DNA of 64,000 bases from a virus, in the IMG/VR virus record IMGVR_UViG_3300009169_000018, positions 1 to 64,000 of that record; one strand, written 5' to 3'. Shown in pieces: positions 1 to 7,844 of this stretch. The first letter of the stretch is position 1. Every line of letters begins with the position of its first letter. The notes under the pieces are model-generated. The model made no database searches. It saw only the letters and a program-made list of their open reading frames with translations, and was not told the origin of the DNA. The position numbers and the translations under genes are program-made.

Positions 1-789
1 AAGAATGACGCAGAGCGTTTCGTTGCATACCGTGAGTCCTTGAAGAAGGGCGAAACGAAGATCAACGCGAAGGGTGTATTCCCTTATGACGTAATCAAGG
101 CTCTCCGCGCAGGCGGCGACCGTGACGTATGTAACGCGCAGTGGGACGCACTGCCTGACTACATGGACGACACCAACGTTCTGCCTCTGGTAGACGTTTC
201 GGGATCCATGCACTGTCCGGTTGGTGGCAACCCTAACTTGCAGTGCATCGACGTTGCACTTTCGCTCGGACTCTACACTTCGGGACGTAACAAGGGTGTG
301 TTCAAGGACATGTTCCTTACGTTCTCCGCAGATCCGGAACTGTTGAAGGTTACGGGTACGCTCTCGCAGCGTATGGATCAGATGAACCAGTCTGAGTGGG
401 GTATGAACACCAATCTGCACAAGGCATTCACAAGAATCCTTGACGTTGCAGTGAAGGGTAACGTTCCGCAGGCAGACATGCCATCGGTTCTGTTGATCAT
501 GTCGGACATGCAGTTTGACCAGTGCGCTCGCTTCGATGACTCTGCTATGCAGATGATCGAACGCAAGTACGCTGCGGCAGGCTACAAGGTTCCTGTCATC
601 GTGTTCTGGAACATCAGTGCCGGTGGTAAGGATAACGCGCCAGTGTCCTTCGACAAGAAGGGTGTGGCTCTCGTTTCCGGATGCTCGCCTGCAATCATGA
701 AGGCTGTCCTCGCGGCAGACTTCGATGACCTCTCGCCTGAGACAATCGTGCGGGATGCGGTAAGTATTCCTCGCTATGACTATCGTTGA
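1..789 (+). CDS. vWA-domain protein (DUF2828/TROVE-like C-terminal part), 5' truncated
   Basis: The frame is open from base 1, so the gene starts before the window. The visible 263 codons hold a von Willebrand factor A fold: a MIDAS-type DVSGSM near position 190 of the DNA, a second strand reading LLIMSDM and a late VIVFWN strand. This looks like the C-terminal half of the DUF2828 family, which is related to Ro60/TROVE RNA-binding proteins by general architecture. Role unknown; metal-dependent protein or RNA-protein scaffolding is plausible. The N-terminal RNA-binding half cannot be judged here. The stop overlaps the next small ORF. Confidence 0.75.
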   Translation, partial: KNDAERFVAYRESLKKGETKINAKGVFPYDVIKALRAGGDRDVCNAQWDALPDYMDDTNVLPLVDVSGSMHCPVGGNPNLQCIDVALSLGLYTSGRNKGVFKDMFLTFSADPELLKVTGTLSQRMDQMNQSEWGMNTNLHKAFTRILDVAVKGNVPQADMPSVLLIMSDMQFDQCARFDDSAMQMIERKYAAAGYKVPVIVFWNISAGGKDNAPVSFDKKGVALVSGCSPAIMKAVLAADFDDLSPETIVRDAVSIPRYDYR

Positions 790-883
790 TTTCCTCCTCG
801 GTGGTGCCGTCTTCGCCCTAGTAGTTGTAATGGCTATTAGGGTGGAGCGGCGTTACCTAGCCTCTAAACGTCCCCGAGACTAA
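776..883 (+). CDS. Small membrane protein (35 aa)
   Basis: Starts inside the end of the upstream vWA gene and encodes a hydrophobic stretch (FLLGGAVFALVVVMAI) followed by a basic tail, so a single-pass membrane peptide. No clear ribosome binding site is seen, so translation may be coupled to the upstream gene. The stop codon overlaps a CTAAATA box. Function not recognised. Confidence 0.5.
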   Translation: MTIVDFLLGGAVFALVVVMAIRVERRYLASKRPRD

Positions 884-886
884 ATA
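880..886 (+). promoter_or_regulatory. T4-type late promoter box CTAAATA
   Basis: CTAAATA lies 34 bases before the ATG at 914, with a GAAAGG ribosome site between. This matches the -10-like late promoter of T4-superfamily phages, read with gp55/gp33/gp45. Confidence 0.5.
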
Positions 887-913
887 TTGCGTTGCAGCAA
901 GAAAGGTGCTATA

Positions 914-1192
914 ATGGACAAAGGGAAGCGTCAGAAAAGACTAATCCAAAAGGTCCGGAATATAACCAAATGGTTGAAACGGGAACGAGTAAAGGCAAAA
1001 GAGGCAGGCGTAAGGTTCACAGTCGAGAATGAGAAAGATGCACACATTGAAGCGAATCACGGTAAACGTTGTTCTTGCGATATGTGCTGTAATCCACGCC
1101 ATTCAAGATTCCATAAGGGAACAGGACGCTTGACTCTCCAAGAGAGGAAAGCAAATGAGAAGGCTAATGACGAGTTTGATGAACAAGGTTGA
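914..1192 (+). CDS. Small basic Cys-motif protein (92 aa)
   Basis: Basic N-terminal half (KGKRQKRLIQKVRN) followed by GKRCSCDMCCNPRHS and LTLQERKA. This CxCxxCxNPR plus LTxQER pattern is a widespread short conserved family in bacteria and phages, probably zinc-binding; no reaction is known to me. I chose ATG 914 because GAAAGG lies 7-13 bases upstream; the frame extends a few codons further back without a better start. A CTAAATA late box at 880 precedes it. Confidence 0.6.
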   Translation: MDKGKRQKRLIQKVRNITKWLKRERVKAKEAGVRFTVENEKDAHIEANHGKRCSCDMCCNPRHSRFHKGTGRLTLQERKANEKANDEFDEQG

Positions 1193-1283
1193 TTACGAAG
1201 CAGCAACGGTGTTTGCATTGGTAGCGTGTGTCGCTACTTTCGCAGCAGTGTGGCTACACGCATTCAGCCATTTCGGACAATAA
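1155..1283 (+). CDS. Small membrane protein (42 aa)
   Basis: Overlaps the 3' end of the preceding gene in another frame. A strong AGAGAGG site (1141-1147) lies 7 bases before the ATG. It encodes one hydrophobic helix (ATVFALVACVATFAAVWL) with a short C-terminal tail. Function not recognised. Confidence 0.6.
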   Translation: MRRLMTSLMNKVDYEAATVFALVACVATFAAVWLHAFSHFGQ

Positions 1284-1345
1284 AGGGAAACGTGAGAAGG
1301 GTGGAAGCAGTCACCATATTGACTGCATGTTAGAGGATGAAGATT

Positions 1346-2266
1346 ATGAAGTTGAAAGTAATGTTGATGGTCGCGATGCTTGCCCTTTCGGGTACGGCAT
1401 TTGCTGTCCAACCGGTAAATCCCGGTAATAGTGGTGGTGAAGGTAACAACACCAACTGTCAGGGAACGGGCAACCCGAATTCACCTTGCGTGCCTACGCC
1501 TCGCGACCCTCGCGACGGTGGTAATGGCGGCAACGGTGGAAACGGTGGTAATGGCGGCAACGGCGGCGCGGGTGGTGATGCCACTGCGGTTGGCGTTGGT
1601 GTCGGCATCGGCGTAGGCATTGCGAATGCCGAAGCGAGCGCGGCAGCACTTGCCTCCGCATCGAATCGCACAGAAGTTGATGTGCGCAATACCAACACGA
1701 ACCTGAACAGTCAGCTACAGGGTCAGGTACAGGGTCAGTCGCAGACTAACAATGCGTCGGTTGGCAACGTAACGTCGGGTGACGTAACTTCGACAAACAC
1801 CAATAACAACACCGCAACCGGTGGTCAGGGTGGAAGTGCGGTCGCAGCAGCAACCGTTGAATCGGGTGCCGTGTCGGTTGCCGAAGGTGCGGTTCAGAGC
1901 AATCTGAATTACACGTACAAGGAAGTGCGTCAGGCTCCTGCGATTGGTCAGGGTAGCTTCGCCATCAGTGGTTGTAGCGTTGCCGGTAATGCCGGTGCGT
2001 CTAGCCCCGGTGGAGCAGGCTTCCTAGGCTTTGGTTTCACACCTTCGCAGTGCTATGACTTCATGTTGGCACAGGCTTACCAGTCAATCGGTGAGAAGAA
2101 GGCAGTGTGCGATATCTTGAAGAACAGCAAGGCAGGCAAGCGTCAGGCGAAGCGTGGTATCACGTTGCCTGAATGTCTGCCGGAAGTTCAGGAAGTCAAG
2201 ACTGTCGTAGTCGAAGTCCCGAAGACTGTCTACGTGGAAGTCCCTCCTGCCAAGATCAGCGAATAA
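1346..2266 (+). CDS. Secreted Gly/Asn/Ala-rich low-complexity protein
   Basis: 306 aa. A signal peptide (KVMLMVAMLALSGTAFA) is followed by a Gly-Asn repeat tract (about residues 55-80, repeated GGNGGN units), an Ala/Val-rich segment, and a Gln/Asn/Thr-rich region. The C-terminal third contains four cysteines (ISGCSVAG, PSQCYDF, KAVCDIL, LPECLPE) and ends in a valine-proline tail. ATG 1346 is preferred over ATG 1337 because AGAGG sits about 9 bases before it. Probably exported during infection; no enzyme motif. The DNA repeat at about 1516-1575 encodes the Gly tract. A strong terminator follows directly. Confidence 0.7.
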   Translation: MKLKVMLMVAMLALSGTAFAVQPVNPGNSGGEGNNTNCQGTGNPNSPCVPTPRDPRDGGNGGNGGNGGNGGNGGAGGDATAVGVGVGIGVGIANAEASAAALASASNRTEVDVRNTNTNLNSQLQGQVQGQSQTNNASVGNVTSGDVTSTNTNNNTATGGQGGSAVAAATVESGAVSVAEGAVQSNLNYTYKEVRQAPAIGQGSFAISGCSVAGNAGASSPGGAGFLGFGFTPSQCYDFMLAQAYQSIGEKKAVCDILKNSKAGKRQAKRGITLPECLPEVQEVKTVVVEVPKTVYVEVPPAKISE

Positions 2267-2290
2267 CTCTCGCTAACTCTTAGGAGTATG

Positions 2291-2328
2291 GAGCCTCTGT
2301 CGGCATAACAACTGGCAGAGGCTCTTTT
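2291..2328 (+). terminator. Intrinsic terminator after the secreted protein gene
   Basis: Perfect 9-bp stem GAGCCTCTG/CAGAGGCTC with a 16-base loop followed by TTTT. Confidence 0.85.
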
Positions 2329-2332
2329 CATT

Positions 2333-2683
2333 ATGGTACTAATCAATCTCACTCTCGCGGTTATCTGCTTCGGCAGTAACATGGAATGCCATCCGATTCT
2401 CTATGGTGACAAAACACCACAGGGCGAATTCAGCATGGTAGTCCGTGTCACTCCCCAAGTTGGTTACGGTGGTGACGTAATTCAGTTCCACGCGGACGAA
2501 AAGCAAATCTACGCGATTCATCGTCTGTGGACTCGCTCGCCACAACAGCAACGCGAACAACGTATATCATCCCCTGATATATCTCGCCGGAAGATTTCAG
2601 CCGGTTGTATCAACGTCATGCCAGAAGTCTATGAGCAGTTGAAAGCATGTTGCTTGAACGAACCATTGAAGGTCATACAATGA
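2333..2683 (+). CDS. L,D-transpeptidase-like (YkuD) protein
   Basis: 116 aa with a hydrophobic N terminus that could be a signal peptide (MVLINLTLAVICFG). The region DKTPQGEF, then IHRLW and RKISAGCINV, matches the YkuD catalytic pattern (His, then S-x-GC-[IVL]-N), the Cys being the nucleophile. Such enzymes form or swap 3-3 crosslinks in peptidoglycan with meso-diaminopimelate in the periplasm. The protein is shorter than most YkuD domains. Its stop overlaps the start of the next gene, implying coupling. Family call likely; activity untested. Confidence 0.6.
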   Translation: MVLINLTLAVICFGSNMECHPILYGDKTPQGEFSMVVRVTPQVGYGGDVIQFHADEKQIYAIHRLWTRSPQQQREQRISSPDISRRKISAGCINVMPEVYEQLKACCLNEPLKVIQ

Positions 2684-3051
2684 ACAGACTAGAAGAACTA
2701 CTCACCATCCTTTCCGAAGAATGTGCCGAAGTCTCGCAAGTGGCATCCAAGTGCGTGCGCTTCGGATTGGAATCTGAATATAATGATCGCACTAATCGTG
2801 ATCGTCTTGAATGGGAGATTGGTGACTTCATGGCAATGGTGCGATTGCTCACCGAAGAGTATAATCTCAATATGGACAACATCATTGCCGCAGCCGACGC
2901 GAAGCTTGTCAAGGTTGAGAAGTTCATGCGCAACAAAAAGGGATTGAGCGCACCGGAACTCGCGGCAGCATTCTCGCAGCGCACCCTGCCGCCACTGGCA
3001 CCCATCGAAAAGCCGCACAGACGCGGAAAACCCCGGTCAAATAAGCGGTAA
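2680..3051 (+). CDS. MazG-like nucleotide pyrophosphohydrolase
   Basis: 123 aa, starting at ATG 2680 inside the upstream stop (ATGA). The N-terminal LxEECAEVSQVASK and later EIGDFMAMV correspond to the EExxE...ExxD metal-binding helices of the all-alpha NTP pyrophosphatase (MazG/PRA-PH) superfamily. Such phage enzymes hydrolyse (d)NTPs or related nucleotides to monophosphates. The last about 30 residues are basic and proline-rich. Confidence 0.65.
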   Translation: MNRLEELLTILSEECAEVSQVASKCVRFGLESEYNDRTNRDRLEWEIGDFMAMVRLLTEEYNLNMDNIIAAADAKLVKVEKFMRNKKGLSAPELAAAFSQRTLPPLAPIEKPHRRGKPRSNKR

Positions 3052-3054
3052 TTC

Positions 3055-3115
3055 GTAAGTCCTTGATTCCTAAAGAGTTTCTCTTATTGCTTAGTTCTTA
3101 GTCTTCCTGTAGACT
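3055..3115 (+). promoter_or_regulatory. Class A promoter: upstream box plus sigma70-like core
   Basis: Box GTAAGTCCTTGATTC at 3055-3069, -35 TTGCTT at 3087-3092, 17-base spacer, -10 TAGACT at 3110-3115. The box starts exactly 32 bp before the -35, as at four other sites in this window. It drives the AAA+ gene. Confidence 0.6.
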
Positions 3116-3153
3116 TATCTTATAGGTTGATGATTTCAAGCAAGGACTAACAG

Positions 3154-4032
3154 ATGCCGCGTGGCGTACCGAAAGCGGGTTTCCGCATGACAAAGAATCG
3201 AAAGGCTCGCAAGGGTGGCAAAGTCACCAATTCCGTGACCTTCGACAATGCGGCAATGTATCGCGAGCCTGAGATTCAGGAAACCGAAGACCAGATTCGG
3301 AACAAGCTTGATGAACGCTTTTCGGCAATGACCATGATGGTCGAGTCAGCCATCAAGGGTGACGTTCGCGCCATCATTTTCTCCGGTCCTGCCGGTGTCG
3401 GCAAGTCGCATGAAGTGCACGCTGCACTGGACCGACTCAAGCCGTATCACACGATCATTCACGGTTTCGTTCGCCCGACCGGTCTGTACCGTACCCTGTA
3501 CGAATACCGTCAGCCGGGTTCGGTTGTCGTCCTTGACGATGCCGACTCAATCTTTGGCGACGACATTTCGCTGAACATCCTCAAGGTCGCGTGCGACACT
3601 ACGCGCAAGCGTGAGATTTCTTGGCTCTCCGAGATTCGCATGGAAGATGAAGGTGGCGACAAGCTCCCGCGTTCCTACGAATTCGAAGGCACGATCATCT
3701 TCATTACGAATCAGGACTTCGACTACCTGATCGAAAAGGGCAACAAGCTTGCGCCGCATATGTCGGCTCTTGTTTCCCGGTCCATGTACCTCGACATGAA
3801 AATGCATTCGAAGCGCGACTACATCGTGCGCATCAAGCAAGTTCTCGAAAAGGGCATGTTGAAGGATTACGGTCTTTCGAAGCAGGATGAAACGGAAATC
3901 ATGGACTTCATTACGAAGTATCAGGATACCATCCGCGAACTCTCGCTGCGCATGGTGGTCAAGCTTGCGAACCTCAAGAAGTCGCGTCCGACTAAGTGGT
4001 ATTCGCTCGCTAAGGTCTTCTGCGTCAAGTAA
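3154..4032 (+). CDS. AAA+ ATPase
   Basis: 292 aa. Walker A GPAGVGKS at about residues 78-85, Walker B VVVLDDAD at about 125-132, and a sensor-like FITNQDF later. The N terminus is basic (KNRKARKGGK) and may bind nucleic acid. A single AAA+ domain with no fused effector; role unknown, possibly remodelling of a nucleoprotein complex. AAGGA lies upstream of the ATG and a class A promoter precedes it. It heads a run of small genes reaching 6793. Confidence 0.75.
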   Translation: MPRGVPKAGFRMTKNRKARKGGKVTNSVTFDNAAMYREPEIQETEDQIRNKLDERFSAMTMMVESAIKGDVRAIIFSGPAGVGKSHEVHAALDRLKPYHTIIHGFVRPTGLYRTLYEYRQPGSVVVLDDADSIFGDDISLNILKVACDTTRKREISWLSEIRMEDEGGDKLPRSYEFEGTIIFITNQDFDYLIEKGNKLAPHMSALVSRSMYLDMKMHSKRDYIVRIKQVLEKGMLKDYGLSKQDETEIMDFITKYQDTIRELSLRMVVKLANLKKSRPTKWYSLAKVFCVK

Positions 4033-4044
4033 CAGGATAAGACA

Positions 4045-4296
4045 ATGGCTCGTCATTTTCTCAAGGAAGCACTTCTGCCGGAAGGCGTAAAGGTAGTGCG
4101 TCTTACATTCACTCCGCACCCATACTTCCAACCGGAATTCGTTGAGGAAGTTATCAACGAACTCTCCGCGAAGGAATTTCTGGTGCGCGGCGGTCTGGAT
4201 GAATTCACCGCAGTAGACAGACTGGCGTTCCGCTTGCTCTACGAATCGGGTGTCATGGCAGGAACGCTACCGGAACTCAAAAAGGAAGGCGTGTAA
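4045..4296 (+). CDS. Hypothetical protein (83 aa)
   Basis: AGGATAAG lies just before the ATG and the stop overlaps the next start (TAATG). It reads as a compact alpha/beta protein (VKVVRLTFTPHPYF, EEVINELSAKEF). No known motif recognised. Confidence 0.6.
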   Translation: MARHFLKEALLPEGVKVVRLTFTPHPYFQPEFVEEVINELSAKEFLVRGGLDEFTAVDRLAFRLLYESGVMAGTLPELKKEGV

Positions 4297-4511
4297 TGTC
4301 ATTCCAGTCCATAGAAATCATTGATGCGGACACGATGGTTTCCATCATTCGCGGTCCCATGATCGCAATCCCGCGCAATAGCGAACAGGTTGTGCTGCGC
4401 GACATGCACTACACCGTGACACAGGTTGTCTACGATTTTCAGGAAGTCAAGCGACTCGGCATCAAGGCAAAGGCTGAACTCGCGATTCGCGTTTACGTCA
4501 AGAGGAACTAA
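4296..4511 (+). CDS. Hypothetical protein (71 aa)
   Basis: Begins in the stop codon of the previous gene. Mostly predicted beta strands (GPMIAIPRNSEQVVLRDMHYTVTQVVYDF), suggestive of a small beta-barrel. Function not recognised. Confidence 0.6.
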   Translation: MSFQSIEIIDADTMVSIIRGPMIAIPRNSEQVVLRDMHYTVTQVVYDFQEVKRLGIKAKAELAIRVYVKRN

Positions 4512-4514
4512 TAC

Positions 4515-4661
4515 ATGTTCACACTCATTGCAACTCTTCTCTTTTTCTTGCTCACTCTCATGTGGCGCAGTGGTGATCCTCTCAATCTGTTCATCAAGTT
4601 CGGACTCGGACTGATGACGGGTTGGGGCGGCTATATCATCTACACAACCGGAGCAATCTAA
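4515..4661 (+). CDS. Small membrane protein (48 aa)
   Basis: AGAGGAACTA precedes the ATG. Two hydrophobic segments (FTLIATLLFFLLTLMW and FGLGLMTGWGGYIIY). The stop shares its last base with the next start. Function unknown. Confidence 0.6.
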   Translation: MFTLIATLLFFLLTLMWRSGDPLNLFIKFGLGLMTGWGGYIIYTTGAI

Positions 4662-4840
4662 TGGATGACGTTGGCGACATTCTCATGGCGGTTGGTGGTG
4701 TCATGTTGGTTCTCGGATTCGGTGGACTCTGCCTCCTAGGAATCTGGATGGCATTCTCAATCTCACTTCCACTAGGGCTGATCACACTAGCCATCTGTGG
4801 ATTCGGAATCGGTGTCATCGGTTCCATGCTCACACGTTAA
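4661..4840 (+). CDS. Small two-helix membrane protein (59 aa)
   Basis: Starts on the last base of the previous stop. Two glycine-rich transmembrane helices (MAVGGVMLVLGFGGLCLLGIW and LGLITLAICGFGIGVIGSML). Function unknown; holin-like roles cannot be excluded but nothing supports them. Confidence 0.6.
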   Translation: MDDVGDILMAVGGVMLVLGFGGLCLLGIWMAFSISLPLGLITLAICGFGIGVIGSMLTR

Positions 4841-4852
4841 CGGAGAATTTCA

Positions 4853-5533
4853 ATGGGTACTCGTTCACTCACGTACATTTGGGAAGACAAGGCTGAAAAG
4901 CCGTTCCTGTGCATGTATCGGCAGTTCGATGGATACAAGGAAGGTCACGGCAAGGAACTCGCTGAATTCCTCGCGCCTATCACAATGATCAACGGCATCG
5001 GTGGACAGAAAGCCGGTGAAGCTGCGAATGGCATGGGTTGCCTCGCTGCGCAGTTGGTCACGCATTTCAAGGGACCGCACGGCATCGGCGGCTTCTATCT
5101 GCACGCTCCGGATCTTCCGCAGGATGCAGGACAGGAATACGAATATCACGTTGCGCCGAATCGCGTGACGGTATACGAGATTCACTTCGAAGCACCGAAT
5201 GACTGTATCTTTGTCGGTACGTGGAAGGCATTCGCAGAATGGGCAGGCGCGGAAGTTGTCGCTGCCAAGGTCGCAGTCGAAGATGAACGCACGCTGCCGG
5301 AACTTTTCAAAGCCGGTGAGACTGTGCACGTTCGCTTCCGCAAGGCAGACGGCACGATCCGCGACATGCGCTGCACAAAGAACTTTGACCGCATTCCGGA
5401 AGACATGCATCCCGGCGCGAGCGGTCGCATCGGTCGCAACGATCCGCATCTGTTCAAGGTCTATGACCTCGACAAGCAGGACTGGCGTTCCTTCCGTGAT
5501 AACACGGTCATTTCATTCGGAGTATCATCATGA
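4853..5533 (+). CDS. Conserved hypothetical protein (226 aa)
   Basis: The N terminus MGTRSLTYIWE...FLCMYRQFDGYKEGHG resembles a short conserved segment seen in phage and bacterial proteins of unknown function. The C-terminal part (GETVHVRFRKADGTIRDMRCTKNF...VYDLDKQDWRSFR) looks like an SH3-like or OB-like domain found on other phage proteins. GGAG lies upstream of the ATG; the stop overlaps the next start. No catalytic motif. Confidence 0.6.
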   Translation: MGTRSLTYIWEDKAEKPFLCMYRQFDGYKEGHGKELAEFLAPITMINGIGGQKAGEAANGMGCLAAQLVTHFKGPHGIGGFYLHAPDLPQDAGQEYEYHVAPNRVTVYEIHFEAPNDCIFVGTWKAFAEWAGAEVVAAKVAVEDERTLPELFKAGETVHVRFRKADGTIRDMRCTKNFDRIPEDMHPGASGRIGRNDPHLFKVYDLDKQDWRSFRDNTVISFGVSS

Positions 5534-5694
5534 CCGCACGACTTCTTAAGTACGCACTGTACGGACTGTTGGGGTTCGAACTGTCACAGGTGGGCGCGGG
5601 ATTGGATAACCCTCTGTGGTTCTTCGCAATCCTGATCACCGTGCTGATCATCGAACAACTCGGCATCATTCAGGCAACCTCGCGGAGATTCTAA
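5530..5694 (+). CDS. Small membrane protein (54 aa)
   Basis: ATGA overlap with the previous gene. One long hydrophobic helix (LWFFAILITVLIIEQLGII). GGAG lies upstream. Function unknown. Confidence 0.6.
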   Translation: MTARLLKYALYGLLGFELSQVGAGLDNPLWFFAILITVLIIEQLGIIQATSRRF

Positions 5695-5695
5695 T

Positions 5696-5953
5696 ATGGA
5701 ACCGTATGAAAAGAAAATTCACCGGCTCAAGATTGTCATTCATACAAAGAGTGGCAAGGTCTTCGAATCAATGGTCATGGAATTGGATGAAGACGCTGCG
5801 GGTAGATGGGCAGGACTACTGCGTGCCGGTATCGAAGAACTCTCGACACTCTACATTCCACAGGTTCACGCATTGGGTTGGACTCAGCACGCCTACTTCA
5901 ATCCGACAAACATCGAAGCGGTCGAACTGATTCAGGTTCCGGAGAATATCTAA
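5696..5953 (+). CDS. Hypothetical protein (85 aa)
   Basis: Immediately follows the previous stop; GGAG lies upstream of the ATG. Charged alpha/beta sequence, no motif. The stop overlaps the next start. Confidence 0.6.
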   Translation: MEPYEKKIHRLKIVIHTKSGKVFESMVMELDEDAAGRWAGLLRAGIEELSTLYIPQVHALGWTQHAYFNPTNIEAVELIQVPENI

Positions 5954-6327
5954 TGGGTTACAATACCACAGTCATCGTCCTGAACGATGCGATTGATATC
6001 ATCCGTGACGATCCGAAGTTCGGTGAGAAACTCTACTACGCGATTCTGGAATTGGCTCGCGGCAAACAGGTAGACATTCCCGCGCACTCGTATCGCGACG
6101 GTAAGATCACTGGCGTTCATTGTAACGCAGCCACCGCAGTCGAAACGCATCATGCAGACGGCACAGCCGTTGTCGCGGTAGGCGGCAACTGCGCATCGGT
6201 ACTCGGTCACGTATTCTACACCGGATACCATGGCGACGAGTCTGGCAAGTTGAAGACGCTACAGCAACTCGCGGAATCCATGGGTTATCGTCTTGTAAAG
6301 AAACCCGCACGTAAGAGAGCCGCATGA
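5953..6327 (+). CDS. Conserved hypothetical protein (124 aa)
   Basis: Starts in the upstream stop (TAATG) with GGAG upstream. MGYNTTVIVLNDAIDIIRDDPKFGEKLYYAI, a histidine-containing middle (VHCNAATAVETHHADGTAVVAVGG) and a basic tail KKPARKRAA. I recognise the MGYNTTV...LNDA pattern as recurring in phage proteins but know no function. Confidence 0.6.
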   Translation: MGYNTTVIVLNDAIDIIRDDPKFGEKLYYAILELARGKQVDIPAHSYRDGKITGVHCNAATAVETHHADGTAVVAVGGNCASVLGHVFYTGYHGDESGKLKTLQQLAESMGYRLVKKPARKRAA

Positions 6328-6551
6328 TCGCTCAATTCGGAATCGCACTGACTGGCACCGTCGCTATCTTTCTCACACAGAGCAAGAGCGCGGAAGCAAG
6401 ACGCTACGCCTGTCTGTTCGGAATCGCCGGTCAGCCGTTCTGGATTTACGAAACGTGGTTCGCAGCACAGTGGGGAATGTTCGCTCTTACGTTCTTATAC
6501 ACACTCGCATGGCTTAAGGGCATTCACACTCACTGGATAACACAATCATGA
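6324..6551 (+). CDS. Membrane protein (75 aa)
   Basis: Overlaps its neighbours on both sides by ATGA. Three hydrophobic segments, with SKSAEARRYACLFGIAGQPFWIYETW between them. This resembles short PQ-loop-like or phage membrane proteins; function unknown. Confidence 0.6.
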   Translation: MIAQFGIALTGTVAIFLTQSKSAEARRYACLFGIAGQPFWIYETWFAAQWGMFALTFLYTLAWLKGIHTHWITQS

Positions 6552-6793
6552 AACTCTTAGACATTGCACAGACGGCTTACCTCGACTCCATGGACAAGCG
6601 TTCATTCCCCGCGTGCTTCACTGGTTCGCGCCAATTTGAAAACTGGCAAGCCGTAGAATCCATTGCGCACACAAAGCCGCGTGCGCTGCCATGCCGAGAC
6701 TGCACGGTAGACTATCATCGGCAGATGGTCGCTGCCGGATGCTGCGCACTGGCAGGCATCCCGAAGATCACCCGAATCATGGATCGGAGCTAA
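6548..6793 (+). CDS. Hypothetical Cys-rich protein (81 aa)
   Basis: Starts by overlap with the previous gene. Contains ALPCRDCTVDYHRQMVAAGCC, a possible zinc knuckle (CxxC...H...CC). Last gene of the operon that begins at 3154. No function recognised. Confidence 0.55.
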   Translation: MKLLDIAQTAYLDSMDKRSFPACFTGSRQFENWQAVESIAHTKPRALPCRDCTVDYHRQMVAAGCCALAGIPKITRIMDRS

Positions 6794-6822
6794 CAGGAAG
6801 GCGCACAAGCCACGATCTGCCG

Positions 6823-6850
6823 GTACCCGCTAGGGTAGCCTAGGGTACCC
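6823..6850. repeat. 28-nt intergenic repeat, copy 1
   Basis: Identical over 28 bases to 25701-25728; about 15 bases also occur inverted at 17702-17716. It carries short inverted arms (GTACCC/GGGTAC) and internal CTAGGG motifs. All copies lie between an operon end and a class A promoter. Confidence 0.8.
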
Positions 6851-6895
6851 GCAGAAACGCCCCTAGAGGCTCTCAGACAGTCCTAGAGGGCATCC

Positions 6896-7003
6896 GTAAG
6901 TCCTTGATTCTAAAGGGCTTATTTTGATCAATTCTTAACCATCCTAAGTGCTTGATTCTCTTAGGGTTTTCCCTATTGCGTATTCCACCGGTTTTGCTAT
7001 ACT
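6896..7003 (+). promoter_or_regulatory. Class A promoter with two upstream boxes
   Basis: Box copy 1 at 6896-6910 and copy 2 (CTAAGTGCTTGATTC) at 6944-6958. -35 TTGCGT at 6976-6981, 16-base spacer, -10 TATACT at 6998-7003. Copy 2 starts 32 bp before the -35. It drives the gene at 7028. Confidence 0.7.
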
Positions 7004-7027
7004 GGTTGTACAAGGTAAGGAAAAGAT

Positions 7028-7738
7028 ATGCTGAATCGCAAAGTCACTGAATGGTCGAGCGCGGAATGCAAGTACGTCGATAAAGGTCGCGTCACTGAGC
7101 ATGTCGGTCGCTCGCTTTACGTGGCGAACGAAACCGTCCAGATCATGTCGGACGTATGGGATACGGAAACGTTCCTGTACTCCGTGCGCGACGACGGCAC
7201 GTTGAGCCGCGATTGCGTCGGCTACTGCGACAATCCGGAAATGAATCCGGTCTACGAAATTGATGCGACCGAAGAGGCGTTCGAACTTTATCGCGCCGCG
7301 CAGGAAGCTCGCCAGTACGAAACTCTGGTGCACAATACGAATGCGGAATACGCGAATCCGGCGCACAAGGGTCGCGTTGTGAAGGTTACGAAAGGTCGCA
7401 ATACGCCCAAGGGTGTTGTCGGCAAGGTTGTCGTAATCATCGAACGTCCGTATGGCATGGGCTATCACTCTTCGATGCGCAAGAAACTCGGTATTGCGAC
7501 CTCGGCTCGCACCGTTGAAAAGGTCATGCCGAATGGTAAGGTCTTCCAGAATCATGCCGACATGGTATGGGTTTGGGCGCACAACTGCGAAGTCGAAAAG
7601 CCGCAGACTGCGGACCTCGCACTCTGCCGCCAGATGGCGCAGGATTTTGCGAAGGGTGCCGTGAACGGTCTTCGCAAGACGCAGGCTGACCGCTACCAGT
7701 ACAATGCGCAAGGCATGAAGGGCTACAAGGCAGCGTAA
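7028..7738 (+). CDS. Hypothetical protein with KOW-like segment (236 aa)
   Basis: Strong AAGGTAAGGA ribosome site before the ATG. Residues about 115-140 (HKGRVVKVTKGRNTPKGVVGKVVVI) resemble a KOW motif as in NusG and ribosomal proteins, so RNA or ribosome contact is possible. The rest is not recognised. Transcribed alone from a class A promoter and followed by a long-stem hairpin. Possibly an early protein acting on transcription or translation; this is inference. Confidence 0.6.
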   Translation: MLNRKVTEWSSAECKYVDKGRVTEHVGRSLYVANETVQIMSDVWDTETFLYSVRDDGTLSRDCVGYCDNPEMNPVYEIDATEEAFELYRAAQEARQYETLVHNTNAEYANPAHKGRVVKVTKGRNTPKGVVGKVVVIIERPYGMGYHSSMRKKLGIATSARTVEKVMPNGKVFQNHADMVWVWAHNCEVEKPQTADLALCRQMAQDFAKGAVNGLRKTQADRYQYNAQGMKGYKAA

Positions 7739-7750
7739 AACAAGGGCTAA

Positions 7751-7813
7751 AACGCAACCCCTTGAACGGCAAAGAGTTTTCGGGGTTGCGTTCTGGTCGA
7801 AAGTCGGTAGAAT
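7751..7813 (+). terminator. Terminator-like hairpin with an embedded promoter
   Basis: Perfect 11-bp stem AACGCAACCCC (7751-7761) with GGGGTTGCGTT (7782-7792). The 3' arm contains a -35 TTGCGT (7786-7791), followed after 16 bases by TAGAAT (7808-7813). So the hairpin could end the upstream transcript while its 3' arm starts the next one. Confidence 0.5.
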
Positions 7814-7844
7814 GGTATACATGATGAAGCGAAACGTAAAGCGA

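Noticed and set aside
887-915. Sigma70-like TTGCGT-17-TATAAT
   Set aside because: The -10 overlaps the ATG at 914, so the message would start inside the gene; the CTAAATA late box at 880 explains the gene better.
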